A stretch of DNA of 59,325 nucleotides from assembly GCF_012911005.2 (NCBI RefSeq), contig NZ_WTVS01000033.1, positions 1 through 59,325 on the forward strand, written 5' to 3'. Under the pieces are notes generated by a model. That model worked only from the letters and a program-made list of their open reading frames with translations. It had not been told where the DNA came from and did no database searches. How positions within the stretch are numbered: position 1 is the first letter of the stretch; each line of letters starts with the position of its first letter. Positions 24,402-32,897 of the stretch are shown here, in pieces. The translations under genes and the position numbers were made by a program. The stretch comes from Aromatoleum toluolicum. Lineage in GTDB: Bacteria > Pseudomonadota > Gammaproteobacteria > Burkholderiales > Rhodocyclaceae.

Positions 24402-27101
24402 TCAGATGAGCCCCAACTCCAAGGCTCTCGCCACTGCCTGCGTGCGGCTGCGGATCCCGAGTTTCCCGTAGATCCGGCGCAGGTGGGTTTCGACGGTGTT
24501 CTCCGTCACGAACAGCTTGCGTGCGAGCTCCTTGTTGGAGTGTCCTTCGGCGAGGAGGCGGAGGATCTGGCCCTCCTTGGGGCTGAGGCGCATGGCCTCG
24601 TCCTGCGGGTGGCCTTTGGGGGCGATCGGTTCGGTCTTGGTCGCTGCGGCGTGGACGTGCTGTAGATAGCCCGCGGAGACCGCGCATTTCCGATCTTCCA
24701 GCGTTCTCAGCAACTCGTTGAGGTGCCAGGGCTCGTCGGCGAAGACGCGCAGCATTCCACCGGGCTCGGCCTGTGCGAGGGCGCGTTCAAGCGTTTCGAG
24801 GGCCTGGGGCCGGCGACGGGCGACTTCGAAGGCTTGGGCGAGCAGGCACTGCAGCCTTGCGACGCGTCGACGCCGGTTGTGTCCGCCGGCTTCGCAGATC
24901 GCGTCCTGTAGGCGGGGAATGATCGCGCGCACCGACCCTTCGACCAGTGCCTGCCGGGCGTCGGAGACGATCGGGTCGTCGAGGTTTTCGGCGTAGAGCG
25001 AAAATCCCTCTGAGGGCTGCCACACGGATGCGTCCGCGATCAGCGGCGCCATTCGCTGGGCGGCCGCGACGTCGCCGGCGAGCAGCGCGAGCCGATGCTT
25101 GTCGATTCGGGATGCTGCCGAAATGCGCGGGATCGATCGCACGTCCCCGAGGTCCTGCAGCGTGTCGAGGGTCACCAGGGCTTTCGCATACTGTCCGCGC
25201 TGCGCCTGGATGCGGGCCAGCACCCGGTACGCGACGATGATGTGGTCGGGCAGGCAGCCGTCGTGTATGACCGGCAAATAGTCGATGAGCAGCGTTTCGG
25301 CCGCGTCGATCTCGTTGATCTCGTAGAGGGCTTCGGCGAGGTGGGCGGCGACGATCGCGGTTGATGTCGTGTAACGGTGGCCGCCCGCGATGATCGCCTG
25401 CAGCGTGCCTTCGAAGCGCGCCCGCGCGGCTTTCGCCTCGCCCTGTAGCAGGGCGATGGCGCCTTCGAAGCTGACGCTGTAGTTGAGGGCATGGACGGCG
25501 CCGATGGGCTCGAGCAGGCGCTTCGCCGCAGCGATCTCCTGCATTGCCTTGATGTCGCGCCCCAGCGTGATGGCTTCGTAGGCGAGGGTATTGTGGATCA
25601 GGCCGGCCACGTAGGGAGGCATTACGGCGAGGTTGGCGCGGGCGGATTCGCCGATCCGGAAGGCTTCCACGAGCCGGTCCGACCAGGCGCACAGCATGAT
25701 CCTGAGGGCCACCAGCTCGGCGGCGATTGCCTCGTCGGCCTGGGCCTGCGCCGGGAGCAGTTCGATGAGCCGGGACGCCTCGCCGTACCGGTGCAGGAAG
25801 GTCGCGGCATAGGCGCCGGCAATCAGCAGGGGCGGGTGCGTCGCGAGAATCGCTGCCGGGATGGCGGCCACCCATTTTGCAACCGTGTCGAACTGTCCGA
25901 CCCGCACCAGATCGTTGGCCCGCGTCGCCATGATGGTGGCCGCAAGTGCATGGTCGCCGGCGGCCAGGGCGTAGGGCACGGCGGGAAAGTGCCTGCCATG
26001 GTCCGCGAGCCAGCGGGCTGCGTTCAACTGCAGGGTGGCAACGCGTTGTGGCGTCACGCCCGAGTGACGTAGTTGGGTACCCAGAAATTCGCGGAAGAGC
26101 GGGTGGTAGCGATACCAGGGGCCGTCATTGTCGATGCGCTGGAGAAACAGGTTGTCGCGCTCGGTTGCGGCGATGCATTCGCGGCTGTCGGTGACGCCGA
26201 GGGCCGCGTCGCACATGGCCGGCGAAAAGGCGTCGAACAGGCTGGTCGTGAGGAGGAAATCGCACAGGCGCGGGGGGAGCCGGGCAAGGACGTCTTCGGC
26301 GAGGTAGTCCGAGATGTTGCGTGACGATGCCGCCAGCCCTTCGAGGAGGGCCGCGGTATCGGTGCGCCCCGTGAGCGCCGCCGCCGCGAGCTGCAAGGCC
26401 GCGGGCCAGCCGTCGGTGCGATGTTGCAGCGTATCCAGCTCCGCCTCGTTGAGGGCGCAGGGCAAGCGGCCGGCAATGTAGCGCCGCGATTCCTCCCGGT
26501 CGAACTTGAGCAGATCCGCGTCGATCTCCAGCAGGCGACCACTGACCCGCAGCCGCCCCAGTGGGAGGTCGGGCGTATGCCGCGAGCCGAGGACGATCTG
26601 CTGGCCCGGGGACAGGGCGGCGACGACTTCGCTGACGAGCTGGAGGACCCTGGTCGAGCCGATTTCCTCGAATTCGTCGATGAACAATACGAAGGGAGCT
26701 TCCGCGAGATCGAGGGATTCGAGCAGCTGCTGCATGCGCGCGCTCGACGCCGTCGAGCCATCGAGGCCGGACCCGGCGCTCTCCGGTTCATCGACCTCGT
26801 CAAGCACGCTGCTCAGCGCGGCGCGAAGGTAGAAAGTGAAGCGCCCGAGATCGTCGTCCGACGCGTCGACCGTCAGCCAGCAGGCCGCCCGGCCGGCGGT
26901 GCGCATCTGGCAGTAGAGCTGGCTCAGGGTCGTCGTCTTGCCGTAGCCGGCCGGCGCGGTGACGAGCACAAGGTTCGCGTTCGAGTGATCGACCAGGTCG
27001 AAGATCCGGCTCCGTTCCACCTTTCCCGCGGCGTCGTAAGACGGGCGCAGCTTGCGTGTATTGACGCGGATGCCGGGACTGGAAAGGGCTTGCTGGTGCA
27101 T
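24402..27101 (-). CDS. MalT-like LuxR-family transcriptional activator
   Basis: This 899-residue LAL/MalT-type regulator has an N-terminal STAND NTPase with Walker A APAGYGKTT (residues 49-57) and a Walker B-like FVLFIDEFEE near residue 135. A long helical TPR-like sensor region follows. The last 65 residues form a LuxR helix-turn-helix (LSPKEGQILRLLAEGHSNKELA, TVETHLRRIYGKL). Such proteins bind an inducer and ATP, oligomerise and activate transcription. It is divergent from the region B gene run at 27444, so it is the likely activator there. The ATG at 27101 has no strong ribosome site, and its start is less certain. Confidence 0.9.
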   Translation of the reverse strand: MHQQALSSPGIRVNTRKLRPSYDAAGKVERSRIFDLVDHSNANLVLVTAPAGYGKTTTLSQLYCQMRTAGRAACWLTVDASDDDLGRFTFYLRAALSSVLDEVDEPESAGSGLDGSTASSARMQQLLESLDLAEAPFVLFIDEFEEIGSTRVLQLVSEVVAALSPGQQIVLGSRHTPDLPLGRLRVSGRLLEIDADLLKFDREESRRYIAGRLPCALNEAELDTLQHRTDGWPAALQLAAAALTGRTDTAALLEGLAASSRNISDYLAEDVLARLPPRLCDFLLTTSLFDAFSPAMCDAALGVTDSRECIAATERDNLFLQRIDNDGPWYRYHPLFREFLGTQLRHSGVTPQRVATLQLNAARWLADHGRHFPAVPYALAAGDHALAATIMATRANDLVRVGQFDTVAKWVAAIPAAILATHPPLLIAGAYAATFLHRYGEASRLIELLPAQAQADEAIAAELVALRIMLCAWSDRLVEAFRIGESARANLAVMPPYVAGLIHNTLAYEAITLGRDIKAMQEIAAAKRLLEPIGAVHALNYSVSFEGAIALLQGEAKAARARFEGTLQAIIAGGHRYTTSTAIVAAHLAEALYEINEIDAAETLLIDYLPVIHDGCLPDHIIVAYRVLARIQAQRGQYAKALVTLDTLQDLGDVRSIPRISAASRIDKHRLALLAGDVAAAQRMAPLIADASVWQPSEGFSLYAENLDDPIVSDARQALVEGSVRAIIPRLQDAICEAGGHNRRRRVARLQCLLAQAFEVARRRPQALETLERALAQAEPGGMLRVFADEPWHLNELLRTLEDRKCAVSAGYLQHVHAAATKTEPIAPKGHPQDEAMRLSPKEGQILRLLAEGHSNKELARKLFVTENTVETHLRRIYGKLGIRSRTQAVARALELGLI

Positions 27102-27443
27102 GAACTGGACGTAAGAAGGGTGGCCGGGGCGTGTTCGACGCTTTCAGTATGAATCCGCGAAAGGGTGATGGAAACACCGTAACGGGGGTTTTGACAAGCG
27201 TGTGCGCGACGGTGGAAGGCGCGTGAATGCTGGCGCCTGGGCCCGACGCATGGTGCGCTGCGGGATCGCTGTGCACCGCCGCGCTTATCTTGCATTGCAG
27301 CACTTGTCACGGTTTTCCGTTACGACACGTGCCGCGGAAAGTCATGGGTTTGCGCGATTGAGAGGATTTATCGGTCGATTAAAAATCTCCCCCATGCCGA
27401 CAGCGTTTCGGCGTCCCGTTCCACCCACGGAGGAGATTCGAAC
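27102..27443. other. Divergent promoter region, LuxR regulator and region B
   Basis: The 342 bp contain no gene. A TTGACA at about 27192 lacks a good -10 partner at the right spacing. GGAGGAG before 27444 serves the acyl-CoA dehydrogenase. I see no strong dyad like those in region A. Confidence 0.45.
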
Positions 27444-28700
27444 ATGAACGACCGGAACCCAACGCCCGCCGCTGCCAGATTGGGGCCGCTGGGTGCAGAG
27501 CCGCCGCTTTCCGAAACGGCGGCCATGATCCTCGAAAGCCTCGAGCGCTTTGCCACGGACGTGATGCGTCCGATCGGCACCCGGCTGGACCGGATGACGC
27601 CAGACGAGGTCGCGGCGGCCGATTCGCCGTACTGGGAATCGCGCCGCAAGTTCGTCGAGCTCGGGTTCGGCGTTGAGGCGCTGCTCGGGTTCGAGCCGGA
27701 AGAACGCGGCAAGATGATGTGCCTGCTGTTCGAAACCTTGGGCTGGGGCGACTCGGGCCTCGCGATTTCCTTCGGCGCCGCCATGCTGCCGCAATACATG
27801 TGCGCCGTGCTCGGTCGCGACGACCTGCTCAAGCTGTACCCGGACGCGGTGCTCGGCTGCTGGGGGATCACCGAGCCGGATCACGGTTCCGATTCGATCG
27901 ATCCGAACCGGATGATCTTCCACCCCCAAGGGCAGTACGGCCGTCCGAACTGCTGGGCGAGGATCGACGGCGACGAGGTCGTCATCAACGGACAGAAGTC
28001 GGCCTGGGTCTCCAACGGCACCATCGCCGATGTCTGCGTGCTGTACTGCGCGACCGACACGGGCACGTCCCTCGACTCGCAGCGTGGCTGCGTCGTGATC
28101 GTGCCGATGGATGCGAGGGGCGTCTCGCGCGGGAAGCCGCTGGACAAGCTCGGCCAGCGTGCGCTCAACCAGGGCGAGATCTACTTCGACAACGTTCGCG
28201 TGCCGCGCACCCACCTGCTGGCGGGGCCGGATGAATTCCAGGCGGCGGTAAAGATCATCCACACGGCCGCCAACGGGTTGATGGGCGCGACCTTTACCGG
28301 CGTGGCGCGGGCGGCGTACGAACACGCACTCGACTATGCCCACGAGCGCAAGCAGGGCGGCGTGCCGATTATCCGCCACCAGTCGGTGGCCCAGCGCCTG
28401 TTCCACATGTTCCGCAAGGTCGAGGCCTCGCGGGCGCTGACGAACCGCGTCCTTCACTACAACTTCATCTCCCCCGCGCCCTCGCTGCATGCGGCCATGA
28501 CCGCCAAGGTGACGGCCACGCAGACGTCATTCGAAGTCGCCAGCGATGCCTTGCAGATCTTCGGGGGCAACGGTCTGACGCGCGAGTACCCGGTCGAAAA
28601 GCTGTTGCGCGATGCCCGTGCCTCGCTGATCGAGGACGGTTGCAACGAAATTCTCTCCATCAAAGGCGGCTACTACCTCGCCGACCCGGATCGTCTGTGA
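27444..28700 (+). CDS. Acyl-CoA dehydrogenase family protein
   Basis: This 418-residue protein has the family beta domain (WGITEPDHGSDSI near residue 140, INGQKSAWVSNGTIADVCVLY) and a C-terminal FGGNGLTREYPVEKLLRDAR segment with the FAD-binding arginines. The usual TSE catalytic segment near the C-terminus reads IEDGCNEILSI, so the base position is present but in an unusual setting. It would oxidise the acyl-CoA made by the ligase 37 bp downstream. It is the first gene of the long region B series. Confidence 0.85.
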   Translation: MNDRNPTPAAARLGPLGAEPPLSETAAMILESLERFATDVMRPIGTRLDRMTPDEVAAADSPYWESRRKFVELGFGVEALLGFEPEERGKMMCLLFETLGWGDSGLAISFGAAMLPQYMCAVLGRDDLLKLYPDAVLGCWGITEPDHGSDSIDPNRMIFHPQGQYGRPNCWARIDGDEVVINGQKSAWVSNGTIADVCVLYCATDTGTSLDSQRGCVVIVPMDARGVSRGKPLDKLGQRALNQGEIYFDNVRVPRTHLLAGPDEFQAAVKIIHTAANGLMGATFTGVARAAYEHALDYAHERKQGGVPIIRHQSVAQRLFHMFRKVEASRALTNRVLHYNFISPAPSLHAAMTAKVTATQTSFEVASDALQIFGGNGLTREYPVEKLLRDARASLIEDGCNEILSIKGGYYLADPDRL

Positions 28701-28737
28701 TGCGCGGCGAGCAACAGGAAGCGGAGAAGTCCCAGCC

Positions 28738-30357
28738 ATGACCGCAAGAGACGAACAGATTCTCGCGAACCTCATCGCCAACCGGGCCGAAACCCACCCG
28801 GACCTGGACGTGGTGACCTTCGAGCACCCAGGTTGCCCCGACGAGGTGCGTACCTATCGGCAGCTGTGGGATAACGGTCGGCGTGTCGCCGCTGCCCTCA
28901 AGGCCGGTCGTGTCGCCAACGGCGGGCATTTCGCGCTGCTGATGCAGAACCACCCCGAGTTTCTCGACGCCATGGTCGGCGCTTCGATCAGCGGGGCGGT
29001 CTTCGTTCCCATCGACCCGCGTACCAAGGGCGACAAGCTGGTGTACATGCTGCGCCATTCCGGCTGCCGGGGCGTGATCTGCGCCGACTACGTGCTCGAC
29101 AACCTCGACGCGGTGCGCGCGCAGTTGCCGGAGCTGGAATGGATCTGGGTCATCGACAGCGGCGCGCGGATGGAGAGGCCGCTGGCCGACGATGCGGGCG
29201 TGCAGCGCCTGGCGGAGGTACTCGGCGATTCGGTGCCGGAGGTGGAGATCGTCGCCGACGATCCGTCGAAGCCGATGGAGATCATGTATACCTCGGGCAC
29301 CACCGGTGATCCGAAGGGCGTGGTGATTCCGCACGCGCGCTTTGCCGCGGTCGGAAATTGGCACGCACTGCTCGGTTACCGTCAGGACGACCGGCCCTAT
29401 ACCGGTCTGTCGCTGACGCACGGCAACGCCCAGTTGGTGACCCTGTCCTGCGTGCTCAAGCTGGGCATGCGGGCGGTGATCAGCCGGAAGTTCTCCAAGT
29501 CACGCCTGTGGGATGTGGCGCGCAAGTATGGCTGCACCACCTTCACGCTGCTGGGCGGCATGACGACCGCCATCTACAGCGAGCCGCCCCGCGCGGACGA
29601 TGCCGACAATCCGGTGCGCTTCGTGATCAGCGCCGGCATGCCGGCAGCGATCTGGCGGGACTTCGAGCGTCGTTTCGGCGTCGAGATCCTGGAGTTTTAT
29701 GGCGCGGTGGAGGGCGGACTGAGCATCAAACCGGTCGGCGAAGGCCCGGTCGGAAGCGTCGGGAAGCCGCCTGCAACGCTTCGCATGCGAATCGTCGACG
29801 AGTACGGGCAGGACGTCGCGCCGGGCGAGCGCGGTGAAATCATCTTCAAGCCCGCCGACGGATCCGCCCCGGCGATCGCCTACCTCCATAACCCGGAAGC
29901 TTCGGCCGCAAAAACGCGCGGCGGCTGGCTGCGGATGGGCGACATCGGTCACGTCGACGCGGACGGGTGGCTGTTCTTCGATTTCCGCATGGGGGGCGCG
30001 ATCCGCCACAACGGCGATTTCGTTGATCCCGCCACGATCGAGAAGGTGCTGGCCGAGAGCCCGATGGTTTCCGACGTCTTCGTGTACGGCATCGACGCGG
30101 CCTCCGGTGCCCCCGGCGAGAAGGACGTGGTGGCCGCGATCGTGCCGGAGGCCGGCATCGAATTCGCGCCCGAGACGCTGTTCCGCCTGTGCCGCCAGAA
30201 GCTCGATAGCTCGAGCGTCCCGAGCTACCTGCAGGTGGTGGCCGAAATCCCCAAGACCGCCTCGGAGAAGCCGCAGGAGCGGTTCCTGAAGGATGCCTTC
30301 AAGGCTGCCGGTGCCGAGATCCACGAAGAGCGTCGCGCCGAATCAATGGCGCGTTAG
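28738..30357 (+). CDS. AMP-forming acyl-CoA ligase (CaiC-like)
   Basis: This 539-residue ANL ligase has the P-loop MYTSGTTGDPKG near residues 182-193, a FYGAVEGG motif in place of the common YGMTE, and a C-terminal domain with DFRMGGAIRHNGDFVDPATIE. The catalytic lysine region reads IPKTASEKPQERF. The family is closest in feel to crotonobetaine/carnitine-CoA ligases and bile- or steroid-acid ligases. It probably activates the region B substrate. It overlaps no neighbour and sits 37 bp after the dehydrogenase gene. Confidence 0.85.
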   Translation: MTARDEQILANLIANRAETHPDLDVVTFEHPGCPDEVRTYRQLWDNGRRVAAALKAGRVANGGHFALLMQNHPEFLDAMVGASISGAVFVPIDPRTKGDKLVYMLRHSGCRGVICADYVLDNLDAVRAQLPELEWIWVIDSGARMERPLADDAGVQRLAEVLGDSVPEVEIVADDPSKPMEIMYTSGTTGDPKGVVIPHARFAAVGNWHALLGYRQDDRPYTGLSLTHGNAQLVTLSCVLKLGMRAVISRKFSKSRLWDVARKYGCTTFTLLGGMTTAIYSEPPRADDADNPVRFVISAGMPAAIWRDFERRFGVEILEFYGAVEGGLSIKPVGEGPVGSVGKPPATLRMRIVDEYGQDVAPGERGEIIFKPADGSAPAIAYLHNPEASAAKTRGGWLRMGDIGHVDADGWLFFDFRMGGAIRHNGDFVDPATIEKVLAESPMVSDVFVYGIDAASGAPGEKDVVAAIVPEAGIEFAPETLFRLCRQKLDSSSVPSYLQVVAEIPKTASEKPQERFLKDAFKAAGAEIHEERRAESMAR

Positions 30358-30388
30358 CCGCCGACCCTCAATATCAAAGGAGAAAGCA

Positions 30389-31504
30389 ATGGAGACGAAT
30401 TACGAAGTGGTGGTGTACGGCGCCAGCGGCTACACGGGCAAGCTGATCGCGTGGAAGCTTGCAGAGCGCGGCATCCCCTTCATCGCCGCGGGGCGCAACC
30501 TGCAGCGGCTCGAGGAGGAGATGGGGCGTGTCCCCGAGTTGGGGGGGCACGACTACCGCTGCGTGGCGGTCACTCACGATGTCGCTTCGCTGACCGAGCT
30601 GTTCCGCGGCAGGAAGGTGGTCATCAACGTGACCGGCCCCTTCATGCAGATTGGGGAACCGGTCGTGCAGGCCTGCCTTGCTGCGGGGTGTCACTACTTC
30701 GACACCACAGGCGAAGCCGACTGGATGTCGATGCTCAAGGCCGAGTACGGCAAGCGCTTCGCCCAAGCCGGCCTGGCACTGTGCCCGGCCAATTCCTACA
30801 TGTGGGCGGAAGGGCTGCTGGCGGCGGAGATCGCCCTGGAAACCCCGGGTATCGATTCGCTGGAGATCGCCTATCTGGCGGACTCGCAAACCAGCGTCGC
30901 CTCGACGAAATCCTTCCTGCGGATGTGCACCAAGCCACAGTACTACATCAAGGACAAGACGCCGACGATGTGGCCCTACGCCACCGGTTACACGGTCACG
31001 CTGCCGGGCGAGCACGAACTGTTCAACGCACTGCCCTGGGGCGGCGGCGGCGAACCGGTCTGGTACCAAGGCGACAAGCGCGTGCGCAATTGCCGGGTAC
31101 TGGTGTCCTTCCGCAATCAGGTGATGTTCAAGGCGGTGATGAACATCCTCGAACGCTTCGAGAAGGAGTGCCGGGAACTGCCGCCAGACGAGCAGGAGCG
31201 TGTGACGAACCAGTGGGGTGGCGAAGTCACCTCTGTCGAGCCGCCGCGCGAGGATCCGGAAATAAATCGCTGCGTGCTGTCGTGCTACGGGCGCGGCAAG
31301 ACCGCCTCGGTCAACGTCGTGCTGCGCGGCAATTCCCCCTACATCCAGACCGGCGTGCTCGGCGCCGAGGCCGCCCGGCGCGTGCTGCGCGGCCAGCTTC
31401 AGGCGGTCGGCTTCGTGTCGCCGGCGCAGGCCTTCGGCGCCCGCAATCTGCTGGCGGCATTGGCCGAGGAAGGTCATCTCGCGTGGCAGGTGTACAGCGC
31501 TTGA
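30389..31504 (+). CDS. Saccharopine-dehydrogenase-like NAD(P) oxidoreductase
   Basis: This 371-residue protein starts YEVVVYGASGYTGKLIAWKL, a Rossmann fold of the saccharopine dehydrogenase NADP-binding domain family (also found in trans-acting enoyl reductases). NVTGPFMQIGEPVVQACLAAGCHYFDTTGE is the conserved second block. No motif fixes the substrate; a reductase or dehydrogenase step on a lipid-like or alicyclic acid is plausible from the neighbours. The ATG at 30389 has AAAGGAG 7 bp upstream. Confidence 0.8.
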   Translation: METNYEVVVYGASGYTGKLIAWKLAERGIPFIAAGRNLQRLEEEMGRVPELGGHDYRCVAVTHDVASLTELFRGRKVVINVTGPFMQIGEPVVQACLAAGCHYFDTTGEADWMSMLKAEYGKRFAQAGLALCPANSYMWAEGLLAAEIALETPGIDSLEIAYLADSQTSVASTKSFLRMCTKPQYYIKDKTPTMWPYATGYTVTLPGEHELFNALPWGGGGEPVWYQGDKRVRNCRVLVSFRNQVMFKAVMNILERFEKECRELPPDEQERVTNQWGGEVTSVEPPREDPEINRCVLSCYGRGKTASVNVVLRGNSPYIQTGVLGAEAARRVLRGQLQAVGFVSPAQAFGARNLLAALAEEGHLAWQVYSA

Positions 31505-31553
31505 GCGCGCGGCGTTTGCAGTTCCCGAACCCGGATCAACGCGAGAGAGCGAA

Positions 31554-32795
31554 ATGAATCAACGAGTGTATGTAGCGGGCGTCGGCATGACGCCCTTCGG
31601 CAAGCATCTGGGCACCAGCGTCAAGCAGCTCACCCGCGTCGCGGTCGAGCAGGCGCTGGCCGATGCCGGTTGTCAGGCGAGCGATGTCCAGATGGCCTTC
31701 TTCGCGAACGCGGCGCAGGGCCACATGGAGGGGCAGGACATGGTCCGGGGCCAGATCGCGCTGCGTGCGATGGGCTTCGAGGGGCTTCCGGTGGTCAATG
31801 TCGAGAATGCCTGCGCCAGTGCGAGCACAGCTTTCCAGATGGCGGTGGCCCTGGTCAGCGGTGGTGCGGCAGACGTCGTGCTCGCTGTCGGCGCGGAAAA
31901 GATGTTCTCCGACGACAAGGCGCGCACCTTCGGTGTGTTCGACGGCGCATGGGACGTGCATGACGTGGCCGCCGGGCGCGACCGGTTGCTGCGCATGGGC
32001 GAGGGCATCGAACCACCGGCGGGCAGTGTCTCGCCCAGGCCGTACAGCGTGTTCATGGACATCTACGCCGCCTTCGGGCGCATGCACATGCGCGAATACG
32101 GTAGCACGCAGCGCCAGTTCGCCGCTGTGTCGGCAAAGAACCACCGCCACTCGGTGCATAACCCGCTGGCGCAATATCAGCAGGCCTACAGCATCGACGA
32201 GATCCTCGCGGCACCGCCGATCACCTATCCGCTGACGCTGCCGATGTGTTCGCCGGTGAGTGACGGTGCTGCGGCGGCGATCGTGTGCAGCGAGGCCGGG
32301 CTGGCGCGGTTGGCGGGGCGGACGTCCCGTGCGATCAAGGTGCTTGGTTGGGCGCTGCAGGGCGGCTCGGACCGTGCAGCGGAAGCGCTCGACCTGCATC
32401 TGGTGCGTACTGCTGCGCAGAAAGTTTATGAACAGGCGGGCGTGGGACCGGAAGACATTTCGGTCGCGGAGGTGCATGACGCCACCGCCATCGGCGAAAT
32501 CATCCAGTCGGAAGTGCTCGGCCTGTGTGCTCCGGGCATGGGAGGCGTGTGCGCCGAACGGGGCGAGACCGCCATCGGCGGGCGCATCCCGATCAATCCG
32601 TCCGGTGGCCTGGAATCGAAGGGGCATCCGATCGGCGCGACAGGGCTGGGCCAGATCTTTGAGCTCGTCACCCAGTTGCGCGGCGAAGCGGGTGCGCGCC
32701 AGGTCGAGGGGGTGCGACTTGCACTGGCGGAGAACGGCGGCGGCCTCTACGGCATCGAGGAAGCGGTCGCGTGCGTGACGCTCCTCGGGCGATGA
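31554..32795 (+). CDS. SCP2-like thiolase
   Basis: This 413-residue thiolase has its nucleophile at C87 (NVENACASASTAF) and the GHPIGATG motif in its C-terminal half. The position usually reading HDCF is HDAT (EVHDATAIGEI), a variation seen in this branch. It probably cleaves a 3-oxoacyl-CoA of region B. Unlike the thiolase at 2963, it has no DUF35 partner next to it. A GAGAG site precedes the ATG. Confidence 0.85.
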   Translation: MNQRVYVAGVGMTPFGKHLGTSVKQLTRVAVEQALADAGCQASDVQMAFFANAAQGHMEGQDMVRGQIALRAMGFEGLPVVNVENACASASTAFQMAVALVSGGAADVVLAVGAEKMFSDDKARTFGVFDGAWDVHDVAAGRDRLLRMGEGIEPPAGSVSPRPYSVFMDIYAAFGRMHMREYGSTQRQFAAVSAKNHRHSVHNPLAQYQQAYSIDEILAAPPITYPLTLPMCSPVSDGAAAAIVCSEAGLARLAGRTSRAIKVLGWALQGGSDRAAEALDLHLVRTAAQKVYEQAGVGPEDISVAEVHDATAIGEIIQSEVLGLCAPGMGGVCAERGETAIGGRIPINPSGGLESKGHPIGATGLGQIFELVTQLRGEAGARQVEGVRLALAENGGGLYGIEEAVACVTLLGR

Positions 32796-32835
32796 ACTGA
32801 TCGCGGACGGAACTCGTAAGCAAGAAGAAAAAAAC

Positions 32836-32868
32836 GAAGCGCTCGGCCCGCTGCAGGGCTGAGCTTCG
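32836..32868. terminator. Hairpin between thiolase and RND genes
   Basis: GAAGCGCTCGGCCC pairs with GGGCTGAGCTTC (one bulge, one mismatch). An A-run lies on its left side, so the U-tract would suit only minus-strand transcription; on the plus strand it is an intercistronic hairpin at most. Confidence 0.35.
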
Positions 32869-32897
32869 ATAACAGAAGGCAGGTTGGAGACAAGAAA

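Noticed and set aside
27185-27210. TTGACA-like -35 box in the gap before region B
   Set aside because: No acceptable -10 hexamer at 16-18 bp; a chance match is likely.
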